Source: Rikenellaceae bacterium
GTDB lineage: Bacteria > Bacteroidota > Bacteroidia > Bacteroidales > Rikenellaceae
Assembly (NCBI GenBank): GCA_015059955.1
Contig: SUZK01000001.1
Span: forward strand, 124,001 to 188,000
Direction of reading: 5' to 3'
DNA length: 64,000 nt
The notes under the pieces were generated by a model that did no database searches, was not told the DNA's origin, and saw nothing but the letters and a program-made list of their open reading frames with translations. Each line of letters begins with the position of its first letter. The stretch's first letter is position 1. This document shows positions 1 to 7,724 of this stretch, in pieces. The translations under genes and the position numbers were made by a program.

Positions 1-1
1 C

Positions 2-2530
2 GAGACTGATACAGATGTTACTTCGTTCACTTTCATTGAGCAGAACAACGTGATAGCTTTCGTTGATGCTAATTTGACAAAGACCTTAACACTTAAGGCC
101 GGTACATACGATCTTAAGAGTGTAAATATTACAACTGATAGTGATGCGGCTATCGCTATTGCTGAAGATGCTGAGGTGACAATCTTTGTCGCAGGTGACG
201 TTAAACTTAATGGTAAGACTGCTGGTATAGCAGTTCCTGATTCATCAAAGCTCACTATCGAGGGTGTTGCCGAGACTCGTTCAGCAGATAAGTTTGGTAA
301 CCTCAATGTGGTTGCTAATGGTGGTTTCGGTATTGGTGGCATCGGTGCTGAGGTGACCATCAAGAACACTACTATCGACTATATCTGCGGTTGGCCAATT
401 CAGCCTTTGTTCATAAATGATCCTAACTATGGCAAGTCTGAGCCAGAGGGCTACTCTGCTATTGGTGGTGCTAAGATTGTTCTTGAAAACGTAGAGATTA
501 AGAAGGCTGAGGGTGGTAGCAAGGCTGCCGCTATCGGTAACCGCTACTGGCAGTCTACTGATATTACCATCAAGAACTCTATTCTTGGTGATATCTTTGG
601 TGGTAACGCATCGGCTGCTATCGGTGGTTCACGCTACTCAAGCAACGCTACCAAGCACAACATCAATATCAACATCGAGGGCTCTACTATTACCAACGCC
701 GTAGGTGGTCAGTTTGCTGCTGGTATCGGTGCTGGTTACGACACTCACTGCTCGGCAAACGACTCTAACGCTGTAAACAACATCGTTATTACTAACTCTA
801 ACATCACCGTTAAGGGTGGTCAGTATGGTGCTGGTATCGGTACTGGTTATCACTCAGCAGCCCTTACTGGTTCTATTGATGCTGCATCTACTATCAATGC
901 TACTGATGGTGGCTCACGCGATAAGTACACTGCCGCAATGCCAGTTGGTTACGGTGTTGTGGATCCTGCTCGTGAGTTCAATGGTGTTGCTGTAACATTT
1001 ACAGTTGCTGGTGAGACTATCGCCCACCCATTGTATGTTGGCTACGAGAAGATGAATGATGGTGCATACTTCGATGAGGCTAATAATAAATATTACATCA
1101 CTAATGCAGCTGGTTTGAAGTGGGTAGCTGATGTGGTTAATGCTACTACTCCATATACTGCAACAATCTTTGATGAGGCAGTTGTTGAGCTATCAAATGA
1201 TATCGACCTTAATAACGAGGAGTGGATTCCTATCGGAGATGACCGATCACAGCGCACAGAGTGGCACGGTGTATTTGATGGTAAGGAGTACACTGTAAAG
1301 AATGTTAAAATTACCAAGAAGACTGACCGTGATGATGAAAACAAGTCATCGTATGGTTTGTTCGGTAACGTTAAGGGTACTGTTAAGAACCTTACCGTTG
1401 AGAACGTATCAATCTCAGGCGCACCTAAGTTTATCGGTGCTTTGATTGGTCGTTTGAATAATGGTCTTGTTGAGAACTGCCACGTTAAGAGCTCATCAGT
1501 AGAGTGTAATAACTGGACTATTGGTGGTCTTGTTGGTCAGCTTAATAATGGTAAGATTAGCGGTTGCTCGGTAGAGGGCACTACAATCAAGGGTTATGCT
1601 GCCGTTGGTGCAATTGCAGGTATCGCCCTTAACAGCGGTGAGCGCACAATCGAGAATTGCTCAGTTAAAAATTGCTCAATCGTAAAGAATGGCTCATTTG
1701 GTGGCGACTTTGATAAGATGTTCGGTGCTGTTCTTGGAGCTGTATATAACGGTAGCTTAACCGTATATATCAATGGTTGCTCAGTTGAGAGCACCACAGT
1801 TCTTGGTGAGGTGTCATCAACAATCTTTGGTCATGCTACTGAGGGCGACCAGGTATTTGTGGATGGCGTATGTTTCACGCCTACATCGGTGGCCACAGCT
1901 GATGCTTTGGTAGAGGCTCTTGAGAATGGCGAGAGCGTTCTCTTTGAGGATGATGTTAAGATAGAACCCGCTGGCATGAGCAATGCATATGGTACTACTG
2001 GTATTAATGTTAAGAATGGTCAAACTATTGATGGTGGAGGTCATATCCTTGACATCAAGGGTGCTGGTGGTACTTGGGATTCAGGTATTAGCACTACGGG
2101 TGGTATGATTAAGAATATCACTGTTACAGGTTCATTCCGAGGCATCTTCATAAACCACGATAGCGACAACTGCAGCAAGGTTTACCTTGATAATGTGATT
2201 ATCGATGGCACTACTTATACTATCAGCTGCGACCAGGGAACAAATAATGGCCTTGAGGCAACTAACTCTACATTCAAGGGTTGGACTTCATACGCCGCTT
2301 CATTGGGCAACGCTAAGTTCACCGACTGCTACTTCGGCTACGGCAATGGTTACTCATACTGCCGTCCATATGCTCCAACCGAGTTCGTAGGTTGTGAGTT
2401 CGAGGCTGGCCTCACATTGGACCCACGTGCTGATGTTACATTTGAGAACTGCACATTTGGTGGTGTGGCTCTTACAGATGCGAACCTCGGCGAACTTGTA
2501 ACAAACACTGCAAAAGCTACTATCAAGTAG
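2..2530 (+). CDS. Giant beta-helix surface protein, 5'-truncated by window edge
   Basis: The frame is open from base 2, so the true start lies upstream of the window; the GTG at 50 is only an internal codon. The visible 842 codons are rich in Gly, Asn, Thr and Val and show short repeats of the form NCxVxxxxxxG and GxLVGxLNNG, typical of right-handed beta-helix proteins with GLUG-like turns. A central module (about codons 350-480, counted from base 50) resembles modules in the lipoproteins at 20910 and 29918: a YYITNAAGLKW-type segment, then DIDLNNEEWIPIG, then VFDGKEYTVKNVKI. It is inferred to be an exported adhesin-like or fimbria-associated protein. Substrate and anchor are unknown because the N-terminus is missing. 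Two terminator hairpins follow. Confidence 0.75.
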   Translation, partial: ETDTDVTSFTFIEQNNVIAFVDANLTKTLTLKAGTYDLKSVNITTDSDAAIAIAEDAEVTIFVAGDVKLNGKTAGIAVPDSSKLTIEGVAETRSADKFGNLNVVANGGFGIGGIGAEVTIKNTTIDYICGWPIQPLFINDPNYGKSEPEGYSAIGGAKIVLENVEIKKAEGGSKAAAIGNRYWQSTDITIKNSILGDIFGGNASAAIGGSRYSSNATKHNININIEGSTITNAVGGQFAAGIGAGYDTHCSANDSNAVNNIVITNSNITVKGGQYGAGIGTGYHSAALTGSIDAASTINATDGGSRDKYTAAMPVGYGVVDPAREFNGVAVTFTVAGETIAHPLYVGYEKMNDGAYFDEANNKYYITNAAGLKWVADVVNATTPYTATIFDEAVVELSNDIDLNNEEWIPIGDDRSQRTEWHGVFDGKEYTVKNVKITKKTDRDDENKSSYGLFGNVKGTVKNLTVENVSISGAPKFIGALIGRLNNGLVENCHVKSSSVECNNWTIGGLVGQLNNGKISGCSVEGTTIKGYAAVGAIAGIALNSGERTIENCSVKNCSIVKNGSFGGDFDKMFGAVLGAVYNGSLTVYINGCSVESTTVLGEVSSTIFGHATEGDQVFVDGVCFTPTSVATADALVEALENGESVLFEDDVKIEPAGMSNAYGTTGINVKNGQTIDGGGHILDIKGAGGTWDSGISTTGGMIKNITVTGSFRGIFINHDSDNCSKVYLDNVIIDGTTYTISCDQGTNNGLEATNSTFKGWTSYAASLGNAKFTDCYFGYGNGYSYCRPYAPTEFVGCEFEAGLTLDPRADVTFENCTFGGVALTDANLGELVTNTAKATIK

Positions 2531-2569
2531 TATTTAGCAGGATTTTGCAGTCGCAAGACCGAATATTAA

Positions 2570-2632
2570 ATCAGCACCCCACACGGGGTGCTGATTTTTG
2601 TTTGCTCGGTCGAATGGCCGAGCGCATTTTTT
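2570..2632 (+). terminator. Two consecutive rho-independent terminators
   Basis: The first hairpin pairs 2570-2580 with 2585-2595 (11 bp) and is followed by five T. The second pairs 2604-2611 with 2616-2623 and is followed by six T. The second hairpin shares its GCTCGGTCGA core with the terminators of the two paralogous lipoprotein genes (20857-20890 and 29865-29898). Confidence 0.85.
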
Positions 2633-2705
2633 ATTGCCTCCACACTTTTATCTTTCACCTTTTCCCTCTGCTCACCCCTTAATAAAATAATTTATTAACT
2701 CGCGG

Positions 2706-2736
2706 TTGACAAATCCGTTTTTATTTCGTACCTTTG
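2706..2736 (+). promoter_or_regulatory. Bacteroidetes-type promoter for the NifU-like operon
   Basis: TTG at 2706-2708, 20-nt spacer, TACCTTTG (-7 box) at 2729-2736. Transcription would start near 2743, giving a leader of about 57 nt. Confidence 0.7.
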
Positions 2737-2799
2737 TCACGATTTGTGCTAAACGAACAGATAATATAACAAACACAATAACTAAAAAGTAATAAGACT

Positions 2800-3492
2800 A
2801 TGATTTACTCACACGAAGTGCAGCAGATGTGCTGCGTGAAGAAGGGTGCTAACCACGAGTCTGCACCTATCCCCGAGGAGGGCAAATGGGTACGTGCCAA
2901 GGAGATTAAGGATATCTCTGGTCTTACTCACGGTATTGGCTGGTGTGCTCCACAGCAGGGCGCATGTAAGCTCACCCTCAACGTTAAGGATGGTATCATC
3001 GAGGAGGCTTTGGTCGAGACTATCGGCTGCTCTGGTATGACCCACTCGGCTGCTATGGCATCGGAGATTCTCCCAGGCAAGACTATCCTCGAGGCTTTGA
3101 ACACCGACCTCGTATGTGACGCTATCAACACCGCTATGCGCGAGCTCTTCAAGCAGATTGTATATGGCCGTACACAGTCAGCATTCTCTGAGGGTGGCCT
3201 CGTTATCGGCGCATCACTCGAGGACCTCGGTAAGGGTCTTCGCTCACAGGTAGGTACCATGTTCGGTACTAACGCTAAGGGCACTCGCTACCTTGAGATG
3301 GCTGAGGGTTACTGCACACGCATGGCACTCGACGCTAACGACGAGGTTATCGGCTACGAGTTCGTACACCTTGGCAAGATGATGGACTTCATCAAGAAGG
3401 GCATCGAGCCAGCAGAGGCATTGGAGAAGGCAAAGGGCTCATATGGCCGCTTCAAGGATGCTGTTAAGTATATCGATCCACGTCACGAGTAA
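2800..3492 (+). CDS. NifU/IscU-like iron-sulfur scaffold family protein
   Basis: A 230-aa cytoplasmic protein. The middle resembles the NifU/IscU N-terminal fold: a segment with C49 and C56, TIGCSGMTHSAAMASE with C77 (compare the GCGSAIASS segment of IscU), and C106. An extra Cys pair (C11, C12) sits near the N-terminus. The family assembles or transfers Fe-S clusters, but this longer Bacteroidales variant is not a standard IscU and its partner is unknown. It lies 46 bp upstream of a GGGtGRT-family gene with no terminator between them, so the two are probably co-transcribed and act together. The ATG at 2800 follows a clear promoter. Confidence 0.75.
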   Translation: MIYSHEVQQMCCVKKGANHESAPIPEEGKWVRAKEIKDISGLTHGIGWCAPQQGACKLTLNVKDGIIEEALVETIGCSGMTHSAAMASEILPGKTILEALNTDLVCDAINTAMRELFKQIVYGRTQSAFSEGGLVIGASLEDLGKGLRSQVGTMFGTNAKGTRYLEMAEGYCTRMALDANDEVIGYEFVHLGKMMDFIKKGIEPAEALEKAKGSYGRFKDAVKYIDPRHE

Positions 3493-3538
3493 CGAGGGCG
3501 TTCGGAAGTTTTATTAACCATTAAATTTCAGGAAAATT

Positions 3539-4537
3539 ATGGCATTATTTGAGAGCTACGAGCGCAGAATCGATAAGATCAACGCTGTGCTTGCACAATA
3601 TGGTATCAAGTCTGTAGAGGAGGCTAAGGCTATCTGCGACGAGAAGGGCATCGATCCTTACAAGATGTGTGAGGAGACTCAGCCTATATGCTTCGAGAAC
3701 GCTAAGTGGGCTTACGTCGTAGGCGCCGCTATCGCTATCAAGAAGGGTTGCACCAATGCTGCTGACGCTGCCGAGGCTATCGGCGAGGGTCTTCAGGCAT
3801 TCTGCATCAACGGCTCGGTAGCCGAGGATCGTAAGGTGGGTATCGGCCACGGTAACCTCGCAGCACGTCTTCTCCGCGAGGAGACTCAGTGCTTCGCATT
3901 CCTCGCAGGTCACGAGTCATTCGCAGCTGCTGAGGGCGCTATTAAGATCGCCGAGATGGCTAACCGCGTACGTAAGAACCCATTGCGCGTAATCCTTAAC
4001 GGTCTTGGTAAGGACGCTGCAAAGATTATCTCACGTATCAACGGCTTTACATATGTTCGCACCGAGTTCGACTACTACACAGGTGAGGTTCACGAGGTAG
4101 AGACTATCTCTTACTCTGACGGTCTTCGCTCAAAGGTACGTTGCTATGGCGCCGACGACGTTCGTGAGGGCGTGGCAATCATGTGGAAGGAGGATGTAGA
4201 CGTATCTATCACCGGTAACTCTACCAACCCTACACGCTTCCAGCACCCAGTAGCAGGTACATACAAGAAGGAGCGTACCCTCGCAGGCAAGAAGTACTTC
4301 TCAGTAGCTTCAGGTGGTGGTACCGGCCGTACCTTGCACCCAGATAACATGGCAGCAGGTCCTGCATCATACGGTATGACCGACACTATGGGTCGTATGC
4401 ACTCTGATGCTCAGTTCGCAGGCTCTTCATCAGTACCAGCACACGTTGAGATGATGGGCTTCCTCGGTATGGGTAACAACCCAATGGTGGGTGCGACTGT
4501 GGCTATTGCGGTAGCTATCCAGCAGGCAATGAACTAA
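3539..4537 (+). CDS. GGGtGRT family protein
   Basis: A 332-aa soluble protein recognised by the GGGTGRT motif at residues 259-265, which names the family, followed by a Gly/Met-rich C-terminus. No signal peptide or membrane segment is seen. The biochemical role of the family is, to my knowledge, not established. The tight pairing with the upstream NifU-like gene suggests a role in Fe-S or metal-cofactor metabolism (inference). A two-hairpin 3' module starts right at its stop codon. Confidence 0.8.
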   Translation: MALFESYERRIDKINAVLAQYGIKSVEEAKAICDEKGIDPYKMCEETQPICFENAKWAYVVGAAIAIKKGCTNAADAAEAIGEGLQAFCINGSVAEDRKVGIGHGNLAARLLREETQCFAFLAGHESFAAAEGAIKIAEMANRVRKNPLRVILNGLGKDAAKIISRINGFTYVRTEFDYYTGEVHEVETISYSDGLRSKVRCYGADDVREGVAIMWKEDVDVSITGNSTNPTRFQHPVAGTYKKERTLAGKKYFSVASGGGTGRTLHPDNMAAGPASYGMTDTMGRMHSDAQFAGSSSVPAHVEMMGFLGMGNNPMVGATVAIAVAIQQAMN

Positions 4538-4539
4538 TT

Positions 4540-4621
4540 TGATGTGATAAGGGGTCATTCTCGACCTCTCAATCCAAAGGGCGAATGGGAAATACGTTTT
4601 AGTATGTCCCATCCGCCCTTT
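4540..4621 (+). terminator. Two-hairpin 3' module, copy 1
   Basis: Directly after the stop codon: a TTTGATGTGATAAG-type leader, a small hairpin (GGTCATTCTCGACC), then a long terminator hairpin pairing 4576-4583 with 4614-4621 and 4585-4590 with 4607-4612. Its loop-proximal ATAC...GTAT matches the core of the other copies. T-rich sequence follows. Confidence 0.75.
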
Positions 4622-5015
4622 CTCTTTATCGAGGCCAAGTCTAACCCCTTCTGACATCAAATAAGGTTAATTGATAATCGACTATCTTAGCACCACATCT
4701 CGACTTTTGACAAGAAATTACACCTCATTGCTCGTTTCGCAAAATATGGTAGACATCTACTACCTCCTACAAACTGTCCCGACAATGGGTTGTACGCTCA
4801 AGTATATCCCATCCGGGCTTTCTCTTTATCGAGGCCACAGCTAACCCCTTCTGACATCAAATTAAGGCCCATTGATAATCGACTCATTGGGCACCACATA
4901 TCACGCCTTTTGACAAGAAATTGTATCACTTGAGATAGCGTCGCAGTAGCGCCGCTATCACGGCAAATTAATTTGTTGTCAGAAGGGGTTAGGTTTGGTC
5001 TATCATAAAAGAGGC
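4604..5015. repeat. Imperfect direct and inverted repeats in a 560-bp intergenic region
   Basis: A block of about 130 bp (4604-4735) recurs at roughly 4804-4930. Both contain TCTCTTTATCGAGGCC, CTAACCCCTTCTGACATCAA, ATTGATAATCGACT and TTTTGACAAGAAATT. Part of it recurs inverted at about 4970-5015. A shortened copy of the module hairpin lies at 4788-4817. No convincing ORF is present in 4538-5098. Confidence 0.8.
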
Positions 5016-5096
5016 CACCCGAGGGATAGTACTTAGCGTACAGCCCTGGGTGGCTTACTTTTAGTGATGGGCCGAGAATGGCCCCTTATCACAACG
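5014..5096 (-). terminator. Two-hairpin 3' module, copy 3 (tnaA terminator)
   Basis: On the minus strand immediately after the tnaA stop: leader GTTGTGATAAGG, a GGCCATTCTCGGCC hairpin (about 5068-5086), then a terminator hairpin pairing 5014-5020 with 5048-5054 and containing the conserved GGCTGTAC...GTACTATCC core. With copy 1 it makes the ends of this intergenic region mirror images. Confidence 0.75.
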
Positions 5097-5098
5097 AA

Positions 5099-6472
5099 TT
5101 ATAGACGCTCAAGCTTCACAGTAAAGTGACGCATCAACTCAGTCTCCCATACGATCTTCACACCGCGCTTAATCTCGTGACGACGGTCGTAAACGTTCTT
5201 CAACGCAGCAGCGATAACATCCATGTGGTTGTTAGTGTAAGAACGACGAGCGATGCACAAGCGAAGGAGGTCAAGACCACCGAAGCGGTTCTCGCGAGTT
5301 ACAGGGTCACGGTCAGCAAGGATGTAGCCGATCTCGCAACCACGAACACCTGCCTCCAAGTAGAGCTCGATAGCGAGTGTCTGTGCAGGGAACTCCTCCT
5401 TAGGGATGTTGGTGAGCACCTTGTCAGCGTCAACGAACAAAGCGTGACCACCTACTGGGCGCTGGTAAGGAATACCGTACTCGTCGAGCTTAGCAGCGAG
5501 GTACTGCACCTGCTTGATACGAGTCTCGATAGTCTCAAGCTCGGTGTTCTCGTCGAGACCTACTGCCAAAGCAGCCATATCACGACCGTTCATACCACCG
5601 TATGTCAAGAAGCCCTCGAATGGGATGCAGAAACGCTTAGCACCCTCGTACCAATCCTCGTGACGTGTAGCGATGAAACCACCCATGTTTACAAGACCAT
5701 CCTTCTTTGATGACATTGTCATACCGTCAGCGTAAGAGAACATCTCCTTGCAGATCTCCTTGATAGTCTTATCTGCGTAGCCCTCCTCGCGGGTCTTGAT
5801 GAAGTATGCGTTCTCAACGAAGCGTGCAGAGTCGAATACCACGCGCTTGCCATACTTGTCGGCGATGGCACGTACGTCGCGGAGGTTCTTCATTGATACA
5901 GGCTGACCACCAGCGGTGTTGTTAGTTATGGTAACGATGATGAAAGGAATCTTCTCAGCGTTCTCCGCCAAAGCCTTCTCGAGCTTAGCGCAGTCTACCT
6001 CACCCTTGAAAGGAATCTCGAGCTGAGTATCCTTTGCAGCGTCGATTGTGCAGTCCAAAGCTGTTGCCTTACGGAACTCGATGTGACCCTTAGTAGTGTC
6101 GAAGTGTGAGTTACCTGGGATGATGTCACCAGCCTTTACGAGGTGTGAGAACAACACGTTCTCAGCAGCACGACCCTGGTGTGTAGGGATAACGTACTCG
6201 AAGCCTGTGATGTTGAAGATAGTCTCCTTAAGCTGGAAGAATGACTTTGAGCCAGCATAAGCCTCGTCACCAGTCATCATAGCAGCCCACTGACGGTCGC
6301 TCATAGCGCCGGTACCTGAGTCTGTCAAGCAGTCGATGTAAACCTGCTCAGACTTCAAACCGAAAAGGTTATAGTGTGCCTCCTTAAGCCACTGCTCACG
6401 CTCCTCGCGAGTGCTCTTCTTGAGTGGCTCAACCATCTTAATTCGATACGCTTCTGCAAATGGGATTTCCAT
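5099..6472 (-). CDS. tnaA: Tryptophanase (L-tryptophan indole-lyase)
   Basis: A 457-aa PLP enzyme of the beta-eliminating lyase family, cleaving L-tryptophan to indole, pyruvate and ammonia in the cytoplasm. Full family length. Visible motifs: LTDSGTGAMSDRQWAA near residue 50, THQGRAAEN near 97, HFDTTKGHIEFR near 123, NNTAGGQPVSM near 184, and the PLP-lysine region MSSKKDG with K256/K257. Tyrosine phenol-lyase is a close relative and cannot be fully excluded. The gene appears single, with its own promoter and terminator. No tnaC-like leader peptide was found in the leader of about 90 nt. Indole production fits Alistipes and Bacteroides. Confidence 0.9.
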   Translation of the reverse strand: MEIPFAEAYRIKMVEPLKKSTREEREQWLKEAHYNLFGLKSEQVYIDCLTDSGTGAMSDRQWAAMMTGDEAYAGSKSFFQLKETIFNITGFEYVIPTHQGRAAENVLFSHLVKAGDIIPGNSHFDTTKGHIEFRKATALDCTIDAAKDTQLEIPFKGEVDCAKLEKALAENAEKIPFIIVTITNNTAGGQPVSMKNLRDVRAIADKYGKRVVFDSARFVENAYFIKTREEGYADKTIKEICKEMFSYADGMTMSSKKDGLVNMGGFIATRHEDWYEGAKRFCIPFEGFLTYGGMNGRDMAALAVGLDENTELETIETRIKQVQYLAAKLDEYGIPYQRPVGGHALFVDADKVLTNIPKEEFPAQTLAIELYLEAGVRGCEIGYILADRDPVTRENRFGGLDLLRLCIARRSYTNNHMDVIAAALKNVYDRRHEIKRGVKIVWETELMRHFTVKLERL

Positions 6473-6571
6473 AGTAATTTAAGTTTTTTAAGTTTTTCTT
6501 ATAGTTTAATAATATGTTCTTTTTCTGTTTTCTCGAACTCTTTAATTCGCTAATATACGCGCTTTCTCGGA

Positions 6572-6579
6572 CAAAGGTA
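6572..6579 (-). promoter_or_regulatory. -7 box of tnaA promoter
   Basis: CAAAGGTA on the plus strand reads TACCTTTG on the minus strand, about 93 nt upstream of the tnaA ATG. The -33 element is weak. Confidence 0.55.
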
Positions 6580-6662
6580 TGCAAAAATATAGTCAAATGC
6601 AACAATATATAAATAATAAATTTTTTCAATAATTGCTCACCTCATCCAATAAAACCATATCC

Positions 6663-7664
6663 TTATTTATTAGCGATAAGAAGCTCTAAAATCTGGATGG
6701 CGTTAAGCGCTGCTCCTTTGCGTATTTGGTCGGCTACGCACCAGAAAGTGATACCACACTCGTTGCATAAATCCTTACGGACACGACCTACGTATACAGG
6801 GTCGCTACCCTCGGCAAAGAGAGGCATAGGGTAGCGCTTGTTGGCTGGCTCGTCGATAAGGACTATGCCCTCGCTTGATGCGAATGAGTCGCGCACCTGC
6901 TCGATGGTGAGAGGCTCCTCGGTCTCTACCCATATAGCCTCCGAGTGGGCACGCATCACGGGTACACGCACGCAGGTGGCAGATACGTGGATGTCCGAGT
7001 GCATAATCTTGCGTGTCTCGTAGTACATCTTCATCTCCTCCTTCGTGTAGTCGTTATCCTGGAATACGTCGATATGTGGTATAAGGTTGTAGGCCAGCTG
7101 ATAGGCGAACTTCTCGACCTTGGGCTCGCGACCCTCGATGATGGCCTTGTGCTGCTCGCGGAACTCCTGCATGGCACTTGCACCTGCGCCACTTGCCGAC
7201 TGGTATGTGGCAACATGAACACGTGTGATGTGCGATAGACGCTCTATGGCGTTGAGTGCCACGACCATCTGTATCGTTGTGCAGTTTGGGTTTGCGATGA
7301 TGCGGCGTGGGGCGTTGAAGGCATCCTCGCCATTTACCTCAGGTACGACCAGTGGAATATCGTTTTCCATGCGGAATGCCGACGAGTTGTCAATCATGAA
7401 GCAGCCATACTTGGTGATTGTCTCGGCGAACTCTAATGATGTAGAGCCACCTGCCGAGCAGAGGGCTACGTCTATATCCTTGAAGTCGTCGTTATGCTGC
7501 AACTCGCGTACGACGATATCCTGGCCGCGGAACTTATATGTTGTACCTGCGCTACGCTTCGAGCCGAAGAGTACAAGCTCGTTGATAGGCATTGGGTGGT
7601 TCTCAAGTATTGCCAAAAACTCCTGACCCACGGCGCCACTTGCGCCAACAATTGCAATCTTCAT
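6663..7664 (-). CDS. asd: Aspartate-semialdehyde dehydrogenase
   Basis: A 333-aa cytoplasmic enzyme converting aspartyl-4-phosphate to aspartate semialdehyde with NADPH, the branch point to lysine/diaminopimelate, threonine and methionine. An N-terminal NADP-binding GASGAVG motif is at residues 7-13; the catalytic cysteine is C128 in NPNCTT, preceded by IDNSSAFRM. Length is normal. It lies 60 bp downstream of the PBP1A gene on the same strand, so co-transcription with a peptidoglycan synthase is plausible and fits its role in supplying diaminopimelate. Confidence 0.93.
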   Translation of the reverse strand: MKIAIVGASGAVGQEFLAILENHPMPINELVLFGSKRSAGTTYKFRGQDIVVRELQHNDDFKDIDVALCSAGGSTSLEFAETITKYGCFMIDNSSAFRMENDIPLVVPEVNGEDAFNAPRRIIANPNCTTIQMVVALNAIERLSHITRVHVATYQSASGAGASAMQEFREQHKAIIEGREPKVEKFAYQLAYNLIPHIDVFQDNDYTKEEMKMYYETRKIMHSDIHVSATCVRVPVMRAHSEAIWVETEEPLTIEQVRDSFASSEGIVLIDEPANKRYPMPLFAEGSDPVYVGRVRKDLCNECGITFWCVADQIRKGAALNAIQILELLIANK

Positions 7665-7724
7665 AATCTTTTACGTTTAATTGGTGAATACTTATATTAT
7701 ATATATGGTATTAGTGTGCTTATG

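Noticed and set aside
4538..5098. CRISPR-like array
   Set aside because: Only two or three long, diverged repeats, one inverted, with no regular spacers and no cas genes.
6473..6629. TnaC-like leader peptide or 63-aa ORF upstream of tnaA
   Set aside because: The ORF starts upstream of the predicted transcript start, is AT-biased, and has no Trp/Pro stall pattern.
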